This document shows positions 35,767 to 43,506 of a stretch of 56,763 nt of DNA, piece by piece; the stretch's first letter is position 1, and every line of letters starts with the position of its first letter. The stretch is from positions 1 through 56,763 of the forward strand of contig NZ_WITC01000119.1 in NCBI RefSeq assembly GCF_009601505.1, in the 5' to 3' direction. Source of the stretch: Sinorhizobium terangae (GTDB lineage Bacteria > Pseudomonadota > Alphaproteobacteria > Rhizobiales > Rhizobiaceae). The position numbers were made by a program, and so were the translations under genes. Below the pieces are notes generated by a model. That model was not told the DNA's origin. It saw nothing but the letters and a program-made list of their open reading frames with translations, and did not search any database.

Positions 35767-37161
35767 CTATATTGAAACTCTGCCCCTTTTCCCAGGAACT
35801 GGAGTACTCCTAAAGGCGTTCATTGTTTTGTCCATCTCAACCTGTTCGTCATTTCCTGAATCCAGGACTGTATTCCGTACCGACCCCCTCTGCACAAGTA
35901 CCGTCGTTACTTCGAGCGCCTTCAAGTTGTTAGTTGAAAGCAATGCGCCCACTTGCGTTGAAAAACAGGCACTGTTTGGTGCATCATTGATTTGCGATAT
36001 TTCGGTTGTCGCCACGATGTGATTATTGGCTATGTAATTGCCGCTACCGGAAACCACATTAATTATCACCGGCTTTACGGCGAGAGGCCTGATATATTGA
36101 GTATCTATTGTCTCTGAAATGTGGTTCGCAATTATCGAATTGTTGCTGCCGTCAATTTTCATAAGGCCGAACAGATCATCCAAGCCGTTATCGTACTTCT
36201 GCATGGGCGCCCATGGCTCGCGATCTCGCAAAAAGTGATTTGAGGAAACCAAATTTTCGCAACAGTTGGCAGCAAAAACCAACATTCCGGGATAAAACGA
36301 ATGGAATCTATTTCCGGTGACCGAGGAACGCATCACGCCGGAAAAATAGACACTGCTAGCACCTCGAGGGAATACGTTGTTTGAGGATACTAGAATGCCC
36401 CCATACTTTTCAGCATAAATGGAATGTCCCCTATATCCGGCTCCGACAAAATTATTTGCTATTCTTGAGGCCTGCCCCATACCTTTCAATTCGATACAGT
36501 TTCCGCACTCAGCAATGAAATTGTTGTCTATCGCCAGCGCATCTGCATCATGAACAATAACTCCATGCTCCAGATAGATAAGACCCATCCCCGTTATTCG
36601 GCATGAGTCATTGGCGCTGCCTACATAGATTCCCGTTTTGCCGTTCTTATATGTATTTTCTGCATCATTTTGCCCCGAACCATCGTCAATGAAATGTAGG
36701 CCATCAATGCAAAAGTCAGCAAACTCCACAGAGCTTATACGAGGATTTCCGGTACGCTTAACATAAAACGCGGCTCCAGCAGTCTCACCGTCGGCGGCCT
36801 CTGGAGAGATGTCCACAAGTATACGACTACCGCCCGGCCACACCTCGTGCCACCGTGCCAGCTCGTTTGCGGCTGTGTTGAAACGGATGCTCGAAGACGT
36901 AAAACCGTGTCCAGAGCCCACAATTTTCAGATAGCTCACGTCTATAACGACTTGAGTGGCAAGACGGTAATCGCCTGGCGGTATATAGATAACTGCTCCA
37001 GGTTTTCCGCCATCATTTAGATCGGAAACAGGTTGCCTGCTTTTGATGTCTGCAATGATGCTATTGATGACCGCTCCAATATCCTCACGGGGATTACCTA
37101 CGGGATACTTCGTTACGTCGTAACAGTTCTCGCTAACCATTGTTAATGTCTTCTCGGACAT
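35767..37161 (-). CDS. GH91 inulin fructotransferase/DFA III hydrolase-like beta-helix enzyme
   Basis: This 464-aa right-handed beta-helix protein resembles DFA III-forming inulin fructotransferases (GH91): DVTKYPVGNPREDIGAVINS, KPGAVIYIPPGDYRL, GSGHGFTSSSIRFN, WHEVWPGGSRILVD, and the acidic catalytic region DFCIDGLHF followed by GQNDAENTYKNG. Family members either release difructose anhydride III from inulin or, in the DFA-IIIase branch, open it to inulobiose. It begins MSEKTLTMVSENCYDV with no signal peptide and sits in an importer operon beside a cytoplasmic GH32. I therefore infer an intracellular DFA III hydrolase role. The gene is markedly more AT-rich than its neighbours, suggesting separate acquisition. 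GGAGTAAGAA precedes the ATG. Confidence 0.85.
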   Translation of the reverse strand: MSEKTLTMVSENCYDVTKYPVGNPREDIGAVINSIIADIKSRQPVSDLNDGGKPGAVIYIPPGDYRLATQVVIDVSYLKIVGSGHGFTSSSIRFNTAANELARWHEVWPGGSRILVDISPEAADGETAGAAFYVKRTGNPRISSVEFADFCIDGLHFIDDGSGQNDAENTYKNGKTGIYVGSANDSCRITGMGLIYLEHGVIVHDADALAIDNNFIAECGNCIELKGMGQASRIANNFVGAGYRGHSIYAEKYGGILVSSNNVFPRGASSVYFSGVMRSSVTGNRFHSFYPGMLVFAANCCENLVSSNHFLRDREPWAPMQKYDNGLDDLFGLMKIDGSNNSIIANHISETIDTQYIRPLAVKPVIINVVSGSGNYIANNHIVATTEISQINDAPNSACFSTQVGALLSTNNLKALEVTTVLVQRGSVRNTVLDSGNDEQVEMDKTMNAFRSTPVPGKRGRVSI

Positions 37162-37350
37162 TTCTTACTCCAGAGCGGTAGTAGACTGATGTTCTTGATT
37201 GGCTTGTTGCTTGCAAGCCGACTGGGGAATGCGTTCAACCAGCTCTCTGTTTTGGTTTGTAGTAAGCTCGTAGCTGGAGATCCGAAGGAGTCGCATGTGA
37301 TTGGTGGCAGTAGAGGCGCTAGTCATTCTTGTTTTTTCCTGGCTATACCA

Positions 37351-38493
37351 TCACCAGATGCTGGTGCGGGTGTCCGGTTCAAAGAAGTGAAGTTCTTCGG
37401 CATCGACAGCGACGCGCGCGATGTCACCTGCGCGTACGGTGCTCTTCGGAGAAAAACGGGCTACAGCAGCTTTTTCGTCGCCGATGTCGGCGACGGCGTC
37501 CGGGTCGCCGGCATCGACCCAAGGTGCGTCGATATTCAGATGCACCATGGATTCAGAACCTAGCGCCTCAACAAGAGTGACTGGGGCTGAGATCTCGGCC
37601 GAAGAAGGCCGAACGGCGGCGTCGTTCATGTGCTCGGGCCGGACACCGACAATGACCTGACGGTTAGACGCACCGTTGAGCGAGGGGCGATATTCGAAGA
37701 CCCGCTCAGGGATTTCGAAAGTGTTGCTGCCCAGGGTCAGGGTCCTTCCGTTCAGAACGGCCTCGTACAAGTTCATCGAGGGCGATCCGATAAAGGCGGC
37801 GACAAAGACATTGTCAGGGCGATTGTACAGGTTTTGCGGTGTGTCGACTTGCTGAAGCACGCCGCCTTTCATGACAGCTACGCGGTCACCCATCGTCATC
37901 GCCTCGACCTGGTCGTGTGTCACGTAAATCGTAGTGACATTCAGTTTTCTTTGGAGGCTGGCGATCTCGGCGCGCATCTGCACGCGCAGCTTGGCATCGA
38001 GGTTCGACAACGGTTCATCCATCAGGAAGGCCGCTGGTTTGCGGACGATCGCTCGTCCCATGGCGACACGCTGACGCTGGCCTCCTGAAAGGAGTGCCGG
38101 CCTGCGGTCGAGCAAAGTCGTCAATTCGAGGGTGCGTGCGGCTTCGTCTACGCGGCTGGCAATTTCGGTCTTCGGCAGCCCCGCCATCTGCAGGGGAAAG
38201 GCGATATTTTCACGCACTGTCTTGTGGGGATAAAGCGCGTAGGACTGGAACACCATGGCGATGTCGCGATCCTTGGGATCGACATCGTTAACTAACCTGC
38301 CACCGATCCTGAGTTCACCGCTAGTAATGCTCTCCAGGCCAGCGATCATCCTGAGCGCCGTCGACTTTCCACATCCCGACGGACCGACGAAAACCATGAA
38401 CTCGCCATCCCTGATGTCGAAGCTCAGATCGTGCAGAGCGTGAAAACTGTTTCCGTAGACCTTGTTGATATTGCGCAGTTCTATGGCGGACAT
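37351..38493 (-). CDS. Sugar ABC transporter ATP-binding protein (UgpC/MsmK type)
   Basis: This 380-aa ATPase has Walker A GPSGCGKST (about residues 38-46), signature LSGGQRQRVAMGRAI, Walker B AAFLMDEPLSNLDAKL, and the C-terminal TOBE/OB domain seen in MalK-type proteins (IVGVRPEHM). It energises the adjacent carbohydrate importer. It starts 13 bp after the MalG-like permease and is followed by a 190-bp gap before GH91. Confidence 0.94.
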   Translation of the reverse strand: MSAIELRNINKVYGNSFHALHDLSFDIRDGEFMVFVGPSGCGKSTALRMIAGLESITSGELRIGGRLVNDVDPKDRDIAMVFQSYALYPHKTVRENIAFPLQMAGLPKTEIASRVDEAARTLELTTLLDRRPALLSGGQRQRVAMGRAIVRKPAAFLMDEPLSNLDAKLRVQMRAEIASLQRKLNVTTIYVTHDQVEAMTMGDRVAVMKGGVLQQVDTPQNLYNRPDNVFVAAFIGSPSMNLYEAVLNGRTLTLGSNTFEIPERVFEYRPSLNGASNRQVIVGVRPEHMNDAAVRPSSAEISAPVTLVEALGSESMVHLNIDAPWVDAGDPDAVADIGDEKAAVARFSPKSTVRAGDIARVAVDAEELHFFEPDTRTSIW

Positions 38494-38506
38494 GCTTCTG
38501 CCTCCC

Positions 38507-39343
38507 TCATCCCTTTACAGCGCCGAATGTCAGGCCGCCGACGATCTGCTTTTGAAGTGCGAGCGTTACGACGATCACGGGAAGCGAATAGAGCACCGCG
38601 GCTGCGGTCATCGCTCCCCAGGCAAGCCCGTAGACTGAGTTGTATTCGGCGATGACAATCGGTGCCGTTTTCGTAGCCTCCGATGTCAGCAGCAACGCGT
38701 AGAGGAATTCGTTCCAACTCGTGATGAAGGTGAAGAGCGCAGTCACTGCGATCCCACCAATCATGACCGGAAGGATAATCTTCCGGAATGCCTGGAAACG
38801 TGTGCAGCCATCTATGCGTGCTGCTTCTTCGAGTTCCTTCGGCACGCCTTCGAAGAAGGCGGACATGAGCAACAGCGCCAGCGGGACGGCAGCCGAGGTG
38901 TGGGCAAGAACCAGGCCCGGGATCGTATCGAGCAGGCCCAGAGACTTCAGAAGCTGGAACAGTGGCACACCCAGAGACACCGACGGCACCATACGCGTGA
39001 CCAGCGCAAACAGCAGGAACAGGGTGGTGATCCTGCGCCGGTACTGCGTTGCGACGTAGGCCGCGGGGACTGCCGCCGCCAGCGAAAACACGGTTGTCAG
39101 CACCGCCACCGCGAGCGAGCTTGCGAACGCCTTCGGCAGCGCCGACGATTGCAGCACTTCGCGAAAGTTTTCGAGCGAGACCACTGCAGGCAGGAAGCTC
39201 GGCGGAATCTGCTGGACATCCGCCGCCGGCTTGATCGAGGTCATGAGCAGATAGACATATGGCAGCGCATAGGACAGAACGAGCGCGAGGGCCGCCGCGT
39301 TGACCAGGATGCCATTGATATTGAAGCGGCGTGCCCTACGCAT
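38507..39343 (-). CDS. Sugar ABC transporter permease (MalG type)
   Basis: This 278-aa protein has six membrane segments, beginning ALALVLSYALPYVYLLMTSI. It has the EAA loop EAARIDGCTRFQAFRKIILP near residue 185, which contacts the ATPase. The NEFLYALLLT segment and the ending typical of MalG-like permeases are present. It overlaps the MalF-like gene by 8 bp. Confidence 0.93.
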   Translation of the reverse strand: MRRARRFNINGILVNAAALALVLSYALPYVYLLMTSIKPAADVQQIPPSFLPAVVSLENFREVLQSSALPKAFASSLAVAVLTTVFSLAAAVPAAYVATQYRRRITTLFLLFALVTRMVPSVSLGVPLFQLLKSLGLLDTIPGLVLAHTSAAVPLALLLMSAFFEGVPKELEEAARIDGCTRFQAFRKIILPVMIGGIAVTALFTFITSWNEFLYALLLTSEATKTAPIVIAEYNSVYGLAWGAMTAAAVLYSLPVIVVTLALQKQIVGGLTFGAVKG

Positions 39344-40217
39344 GAGCCGGCCTCCATATCTTCCAATATGCCGCGGCGGCGAGAAGCATCATGACGATCA
39401 GGAACAGGGTCCCGGATGCCGATGCCTCGCCAAGATCGCCGAACCGAACCATGCGCTGATAGATGTTCATCGAGAACACTTCCGATGCGTGGTTGGGACC
39501 GCCTTGCGTCTGTATCCAGATGAGGTCGAAGGTCTTGGCCGCATCTACAGCGCGGACGATGACAATGACGGCGATAACCGGACGCATCAGCGGCAAGGTG
39601 ACGTGCCAAAATCGCTTGACCGCATTCGCGCCATCAATCCGGGCAGCTTCGAGCAAGTCTTTCGGAATGTTCATCAATCCGGCGTAGGACACGAGCGCGA
39701 CAAAGGAGGTCGTCAACCAGATATCGGCGAAGGAAACGGAATAGATGACGATGTCCTCGTCGGAGAGCCAGGCGATCGCATCGGGGTCTCTGATGATACC
39801 CAGTTGGACGAGCCCATAATTGAGAATGCCAATGTTGCCGACCAGCAGGAAGCGCCACAGGAGGCCGGCGACGATCGGCGGCACCATCAGCGGCAGCGTG
39901 AAAACCGTGCGATGCCAGCGCGATCGGCCAGGAAGTGCCGAAAACAAGAGAGCGGCGCAGAAGCCGAAGGTAAACTCGAAGAATAGCGCAAAGACCGAAT
40001 ATTGAATCGTTCTGAATGCGCTTTCGGCGACGCGCTTGGAGGTTAGCGCGTCGATATAGTTCTTGAGCCCGACCCAATCCCTGATGTGGGGGGTGATGGT
40101 GTCGACTTTGAAAAAGGAATCGAACATCAGGAGCCCTACCGGGTATGCGACCAGCAGGCCCAGAACGGCAAGCGCTGGCGCGAGCATGCAGAGCACAAAT
40201 CGGTCTTCACCCGACAT
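39336..40217 (-). CDS. Sugar ABC transporter permease (MalF type)
   Basis: This 293-aa protein has six membrane segments, starting MLAPALAVLGLLVAYPVGLL. The EAA loop reads EAARIDGANAVKRFWHVTLP near residue 205. It pairs with the MalG-like protein to form the channel. It is separated from the binding-protein gene by 65 bp holding a strong hairpin. Confidence 0.93.
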   Translation of the reverse strand: MSGEDRFVLCMLAPALAVLGLLVAYPVGLLMFDSFFKVDTITPHIRDWVGLKNYIDALTSKRVAESAFRTIQYSVFALFFEFTFGFCAALLFSALPGRSRWHRTVFTLPLMVPPIVAGLLWRFLLVGNIGILNYGLVQLGIIRDPDAIAWLSDEDIVIYSVSFADIWLTTSFVALVSYAGLMNIPKDLLEAARIDGANAVKRFWHVTLPLMRPVIAVIVIVRAVDAAKTFDLIWIQTQGGPNHASEVFSMNIYQRMVRFGDLGEASASGTLFLIVMMLLAAAAYWKIWRPAHA

Positions 40218-40242
40218 GGCTGTCTCCGAAAGCTGATGATAT

Positions 40243-40263
40243 GCGGAGGATTTTCTCCTCCGC
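40243..40263 (-). terminator. Hairpin between binding-protein and permease genes
   Basis: This is a perfect 8-bp stem, GCGGAGGA/TCCTCCGC, with a 5-base loop, 20 bp after the binding-protein stop. Such hairpins in ABC importer operons usually stabilise the upstream mRNA and lower downstream expression, giving excess binding protein. Confidence 0.55.
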
Positions 40264-40282
40264 TGGAGTTGAGAACAGCGGG

Positions 40283-41542
40283 TTAGTTTAGGATGTCCTC
40301 GATCGTTTCTTTGGCATCCGTCAGGACCTTGCCGACATCCGCTTCGCAGGTCAGGGCCTGCTGCACGGCGGGAAGGACAGCTTCATCGACGATTTCCTGG
40401 TATTTCTCGTCCATCGGCCGCCCTTGGGTCGCAGGCGCGCTCAACGTCTCAAGCAGCGGCGTGAAATGCTCATAACCTGGTTTGCCGGAATAGCTGCGAT
40501 AGGCGGAATTCGTCGCCGCAAGGCCAAGCGGCGCTTCGATACCCAATGCATTGTTGGCGATCGCAAAGGCTACAAATTTCTTCGCCGCGTCCTTGTGCTG
40601 GGAGGTCGAGGGGACAACGTTGTACCAAGGGCCGGGAATAGCCGCGATCCCGGCGTCACTGGCCAGCATCGGCGCGACGCCGACCTTGCCGCTGACCTTT
40701 GAATCCGCTGGCGTCATCTTGTAGGCATGCGCCCAGAACTTCATCATGGCCGTCCTGCCTTGATAGAACAGGTTCTGCGCCTCGCCCCAACCGATCTCAT
40801 TCACATTCTCCGGCACCGAATGATCGACGCAGTGCGGGGCGATGTAGAATTCGAGCGCCTTCTTATGGGCTTCGTTATCGATGATAACTTTGCCATCCCT
40901 GTCGAGGATCACACCGGGCGAGCCCGCCTGAAGCACATGCGCCATCCACTCTTCGGAAAAGGTGCCGATGGTGTCGGTGCCCCAGAAGTCCGTTTTGCCG
41001 TCGCCGTCCGTGTCGCGGGTGAAGAACTTTGCCATGTCGCGCCATTGTTGCCAGGTCTTCGGCGGAGCAAGGGGATAGCCATACTTTTCCTGGAACGCCT
41101 TCTGCTCCTCCGGTTTGCTAAAGAGGTCCTTGCGATAAAAAACGATCTCCGCATTCGCCCAGGTGGGCATTCCGATCATTTTGCCTCCAACCTGTGCGTC
41201 GGCAAGCAGAGCCGGTGGCAGATCCTTGCGAACCGCGTCGGTGAAGAGCGGTGCGAGATCCTCGACATGGCCCGCGAATTTGGCGTTCCAGACAACATCG
41301 ATCGTAACAACATCGAACGCCGATGACCCGGAGGCGATTTCGGCCGAGAACTTGTCAAATACGCCCTGGTAGGGAACGACCGTGAACTTCACCTCAATGC
41401 CGGTCTCAGCGGTGAACTTCTCGGCCACGGCCTTCTGGAGCATCTCGCCGCCGCCTTCGACCAGGATATTGATGGTTTCGGCATTCGCCGGCGCCACCAT
41501 GAAGATGAGCGCGAGCGCGCTGGCTGAAAGCAAATTCTTCAT
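40283..41542 (-). CDS. Sugar ABC transporter substrate-binding protein
   Basis: This 419-aa periplasmic protein has a signal peptide (ALALIFMVAPANA, cleavage near residue 21). It is followed by a type 1 carbohydrate-binding fold with the family segment FDVVTIDVVWNAKFAGHVEDL. A D-D-G/DGDGKTDFWGT loop near residue 165 resembles a calcium-binding motif. It delivers the sugar to the MalF/MalG pair. With GH91 and GH32 downstream, the likely ligand is a difructose anhydride or short fructan, an inference from context. It is the first gene of the operon, facing the LacI gene. Confidence 0.92.
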   Translation of the reverse strand: MKNLLSASALALIFMVAPANAETINILVEGGGEMLQKAVAEKFTAETGIEVKFTVVPYQGVFDKFSAEIASGSSAFDVVTIDVVWNAKFAGHVEDLAPLFTDAVRKDLPPALLADAQVGGKMIGMPTWANAEIVFYRKDLFSKPEEQKAFQEKYGYPLAPPKTWQQWRDMAKFFTRDTDGDGKTDFWGTDTIGTFSEEWMAHVLQAGSPGVILDRDGKVIIDNEAHKKALEFYIAPHCVDHSVPENVNEIGWGEAQNLFYQGRTAMMKFWAHAYKMTPADSKVSGKVGVAPMLASDAGIAAIPGPWYNVVPSTSQHKDAAKKFVAFAIANNALGIEAPLGLAATNSAYRSYSGKPGYEHFTPLLETLSAPATQGRPMDEKYQEIVDEAVLPAVQQALTCEADVGKVLTDAKETIEDILN

Positions 41543-41610
41543 GAGATCCTCCTGTCTTTAAAGCGAGGCTCTCACTCCAGCCTCCCATGAAGGCAACCAT
41601 AATCTTGGTA

Positions 41611-41667
41611 TGACGACGTTGTCAACGTGCATTGTCGACGTTGTCATTAAAATTGTCGACGTTGTCA
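41611..41667. promoter_or_regulatory. Three phased LacI-type operator copies in the divergent promoter region
   Basis: Three 14-bp near-palindromes follow the pattern TG-x-C-x-ACGT-x-G-x-CA: TGACGACGTTGTCA at 41611-41624 and TGTCGACGTTGTCA at 41633-41646 and 41654-41667. Start-to-start spacings are 22 and 21 bp, about two helical turns, so they lie on one face of the DNA. They sit between the importer operon and the LacI gene. Confidence 0.85.
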
Positions 41668-41710
41668 TTTCCTTGGTGTACAAGTGCTTTCAGAGGGAAA
41701 GGATTACGAT

Positions 41711-42730
41711 ATGGTCAGCATCGTCAGTGTCGCTAAAGCGGCAGGGGTATCGAACAAGACCGTGTCCCGGGTAATCAACGGCGAACCGCATGTGACCGAG
41801 GACACGCGAGAAAGAGTGGAAAAGGCCATTCGGGATCTCGGCTACATTCCCAACATGGCCGCGCGCCAAATACGCTCAAGCCGCTCCAACACGTTCGGGA
41901 TCATCACCGACTATGTTTCCACGACTCCCTATTCGGTCGATATCGTGCGCGGAATCCAGGATTGGGCCAATAGGCATGGGAAAAGTATCCTGATGGCAAA
42001 CACCGGAGGGTTACCCGAACGGGAGGCGGAAATCTGGAAAATGTTCCAGTCCCACCGTATCGACGGGGTGCTCTACGTGACGATGTACCACCGCGTCGTG
42101 GATCCCGAGGCCGGCGATGTGAGCATACCGACGGTAATGATCAACTGCCGGCCTCACACGAGCGAGCTCTTGCCATCCATCGAGCCTGACGACTTCCAGG
42201 GCGCCCGGGACCTCACCCGATATTTGCTTGAACGGGGACATCGAAGGATCGGCTATATCAGGCTCAACCCGATTCTGCTTGGCGCTGAACTGCGTCTCGA
42301 TGCCTTCCGCCGCACTGTGAAGGAATTCGGCCTCGCGGAGAGCGACCTCTCCATTCGTCTTGGAATGGAAGGACCGGTCGGAGCAGAAGAGAATTATGTG
42401 TTTGCGGCAGCGACCGAAATGTTGCAGCAAAAGGATCGCCCAACTGCGATCATGAGCGGCAATGATGAAATGGCGATTCAGATCTATATTGCAGCTTTGA
42501 CGTCGGGACTAAGAATCCCGCAGGACGTCAGCATTGTTGGCTTTGACGATTTCAGAACCGTATCATTGGCGCTCAAGCCCGAACTGACCACCGCGGCATT
42601 GCCGTACTATGATCTCGGTTTCCAAGGTGCCGAGTGGTTGAACAGCGTCATTTCTGAAGAAATGGTGCGCGCGAGTCGTCGTGTCATCTCGTGCAAACTT
42701 GTCGAGCGTGCATCTGTGTGTGCTCTGTAG
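41711..42730 (+). CDS. LacI-family transcriptional regulator of the fructan operon
   Basis: This 339-aa regulator has the LacI helix-turn-helix at its N-terminus (VSVAKAAGVSNKTVSRVING) and the hinge helix region (MAARQIRSSRSN). It then has a periplasmic-binding-type effector domain with VGFDDFRTVSLALKPELTT. ATG 41711 is used because the DNA-binding domain starts there; nine codons upstream are also open. It is divergent from the importer operon and faces three operator copies 44-100 bp upstream. It therefore very probably represses both its own gene and the operon until a fructan-derived inducer binds. Confidence 0.94.
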   Translation: MVSIVSVAKAAGVSNKTVSRVINGEPHVTEDTRERVEKAIRDLGYIPNMAARQIRSSRSNTFGIITDYVSTTPYSVDIVRGIQDWANRHGKSILMANTGGLPEREAEIWKMFQSHRIDGVLYVTMYHRVVDPEAGDVSIPTVMINCRPHTSELLPSIEPDDFQGARDLTRYLLERGHRRIGYIRLNPILLGAELRLDAFRRTVKEFGLAESDLSIRLGMEGPVGAEENYVFAAATEMLQQKDRPTAIMSGNDEMAIQIYIAALTSGLRIPQDVSIVGFDDFRTVSLALKPELTTAALPYYDLGFQGAEWLNSVISEEMVRASRRVISCKLVERASVCAL

Positions 42731-42894
42731 AACCGCCGGAGTGATGCCGCCCGCTCTCTATTCGACAACTAGCTCAGCTAGCCACCTGAATGCGGGAACG
42801 CTTGGGCATGGAGGCCTGCCAGAACTCAGATAATGCAGTTAAACGGTTTCGAGCCAGGACCTCCTGATCGATCATCGAAGGCTAGGCCGGAATC
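42731..42894. other. Gene-free stretch after lacI
   Basis: Nothing recognisable is seen here; it leads into the IS30 remnant. Confidence 0.5.
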
Positions 42895-43072
42895 TCTTCA
42901 ACATCAGCCAGCAGCAGCTGATCGCTCTCGTCCATCATCTGAACGCGCTGCCGCGCAAGTGCCTGGGCTACCGCACGCCGGCCGAAGTCTTCATGGCGCA
43001 TTTGCGCGAAAGTAGCTGATGCCCTACCCTTCACACGGCATTGTTGCACTTGGATTACATTCTCCAGAACGA
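42895..43072 (+). pseudogene. Second IS30-family transposase remnant (C-terminus and IS end)
   Basis: In one plus-strand frame the DNA reads ISQQQLIALVHHLNALPRK, then CLGYRTPAEVFMAHLRESS and a stop. This closely matches the C-terminus of the remnant at 1387-1870. It is followed by the same terminal segment (TGTTGCACTTGGATTACATTC, one base different). The rest of the transposase is absent. It is opposite in orientation to the first remnant. Confidence 0.82.
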
Positions 43073-43128
43073 GAGCAAGCCAGAGTTCTTCGCCGGATAC
43101 GCATGTTTGGCGCCAGGGATGAAGGCAC

Positions 43129-43506
43129 TTACACCAGCGCGGCCAGGATCAGCGCCGCATAGGTGAGCTGGTGCATCAATTGATCGGCGCCGTGCATGGC
43201 CCAGTAGGCCCGGGTCGTCGCATCGGCGCCGCTATGCCGCGACAGCAGTGCCTTGCCGTAGTCTATGAGATAGTGAGCCAGGAACTCCGCGAGCACGAGA
43301 ATGGCGACACGCGTCATGCCGGCGCTGGCGAGCATCAGCGCCGGCACGGTTCCGAGCGCGTGCCCGCCCGCATGCACATAGCCGCCGATCATGCGGAAAT
43401 TGCCCTTGCCGCGCAGGATCCAGGCTGGCTGCAGCACATAGTCAACGACAAAGTGCTTGAGTTGCAGGCAAGCGAGCATCGCCACCGTTGTAATCGCCAT
43501 TTCCAT
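43129..43506 (-). CDS. DUF3307 membrane protein
   Basis: This 125-aa protein has four hydrophobic segments and the DUF3307 pattern LQLKHFVVDYVLQPAWILRG near the N-terminus, with GGYVHAGGHALGT next. Function is unknown. ATG 43506 follows a GGGAGG ribosome-binding site; the frame is open further upstream. Its start lies inside the 3' end of the nucleotide cyclase gene (65-bp overlap), so the two are probably co-transcribed and coupled. Confidence 0.85.
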   Translation of the reverse strand: MEMAITTVAMLACLQLKHFVVDYVLQPAWILRGKGNFRMIGGYVHAGGHALGTVPALMLASAGMTRVAILVLAEFLAHYLIDYGKALLSRHSGADATTRAYWAMHGADQLMHQLTYAALILAALV

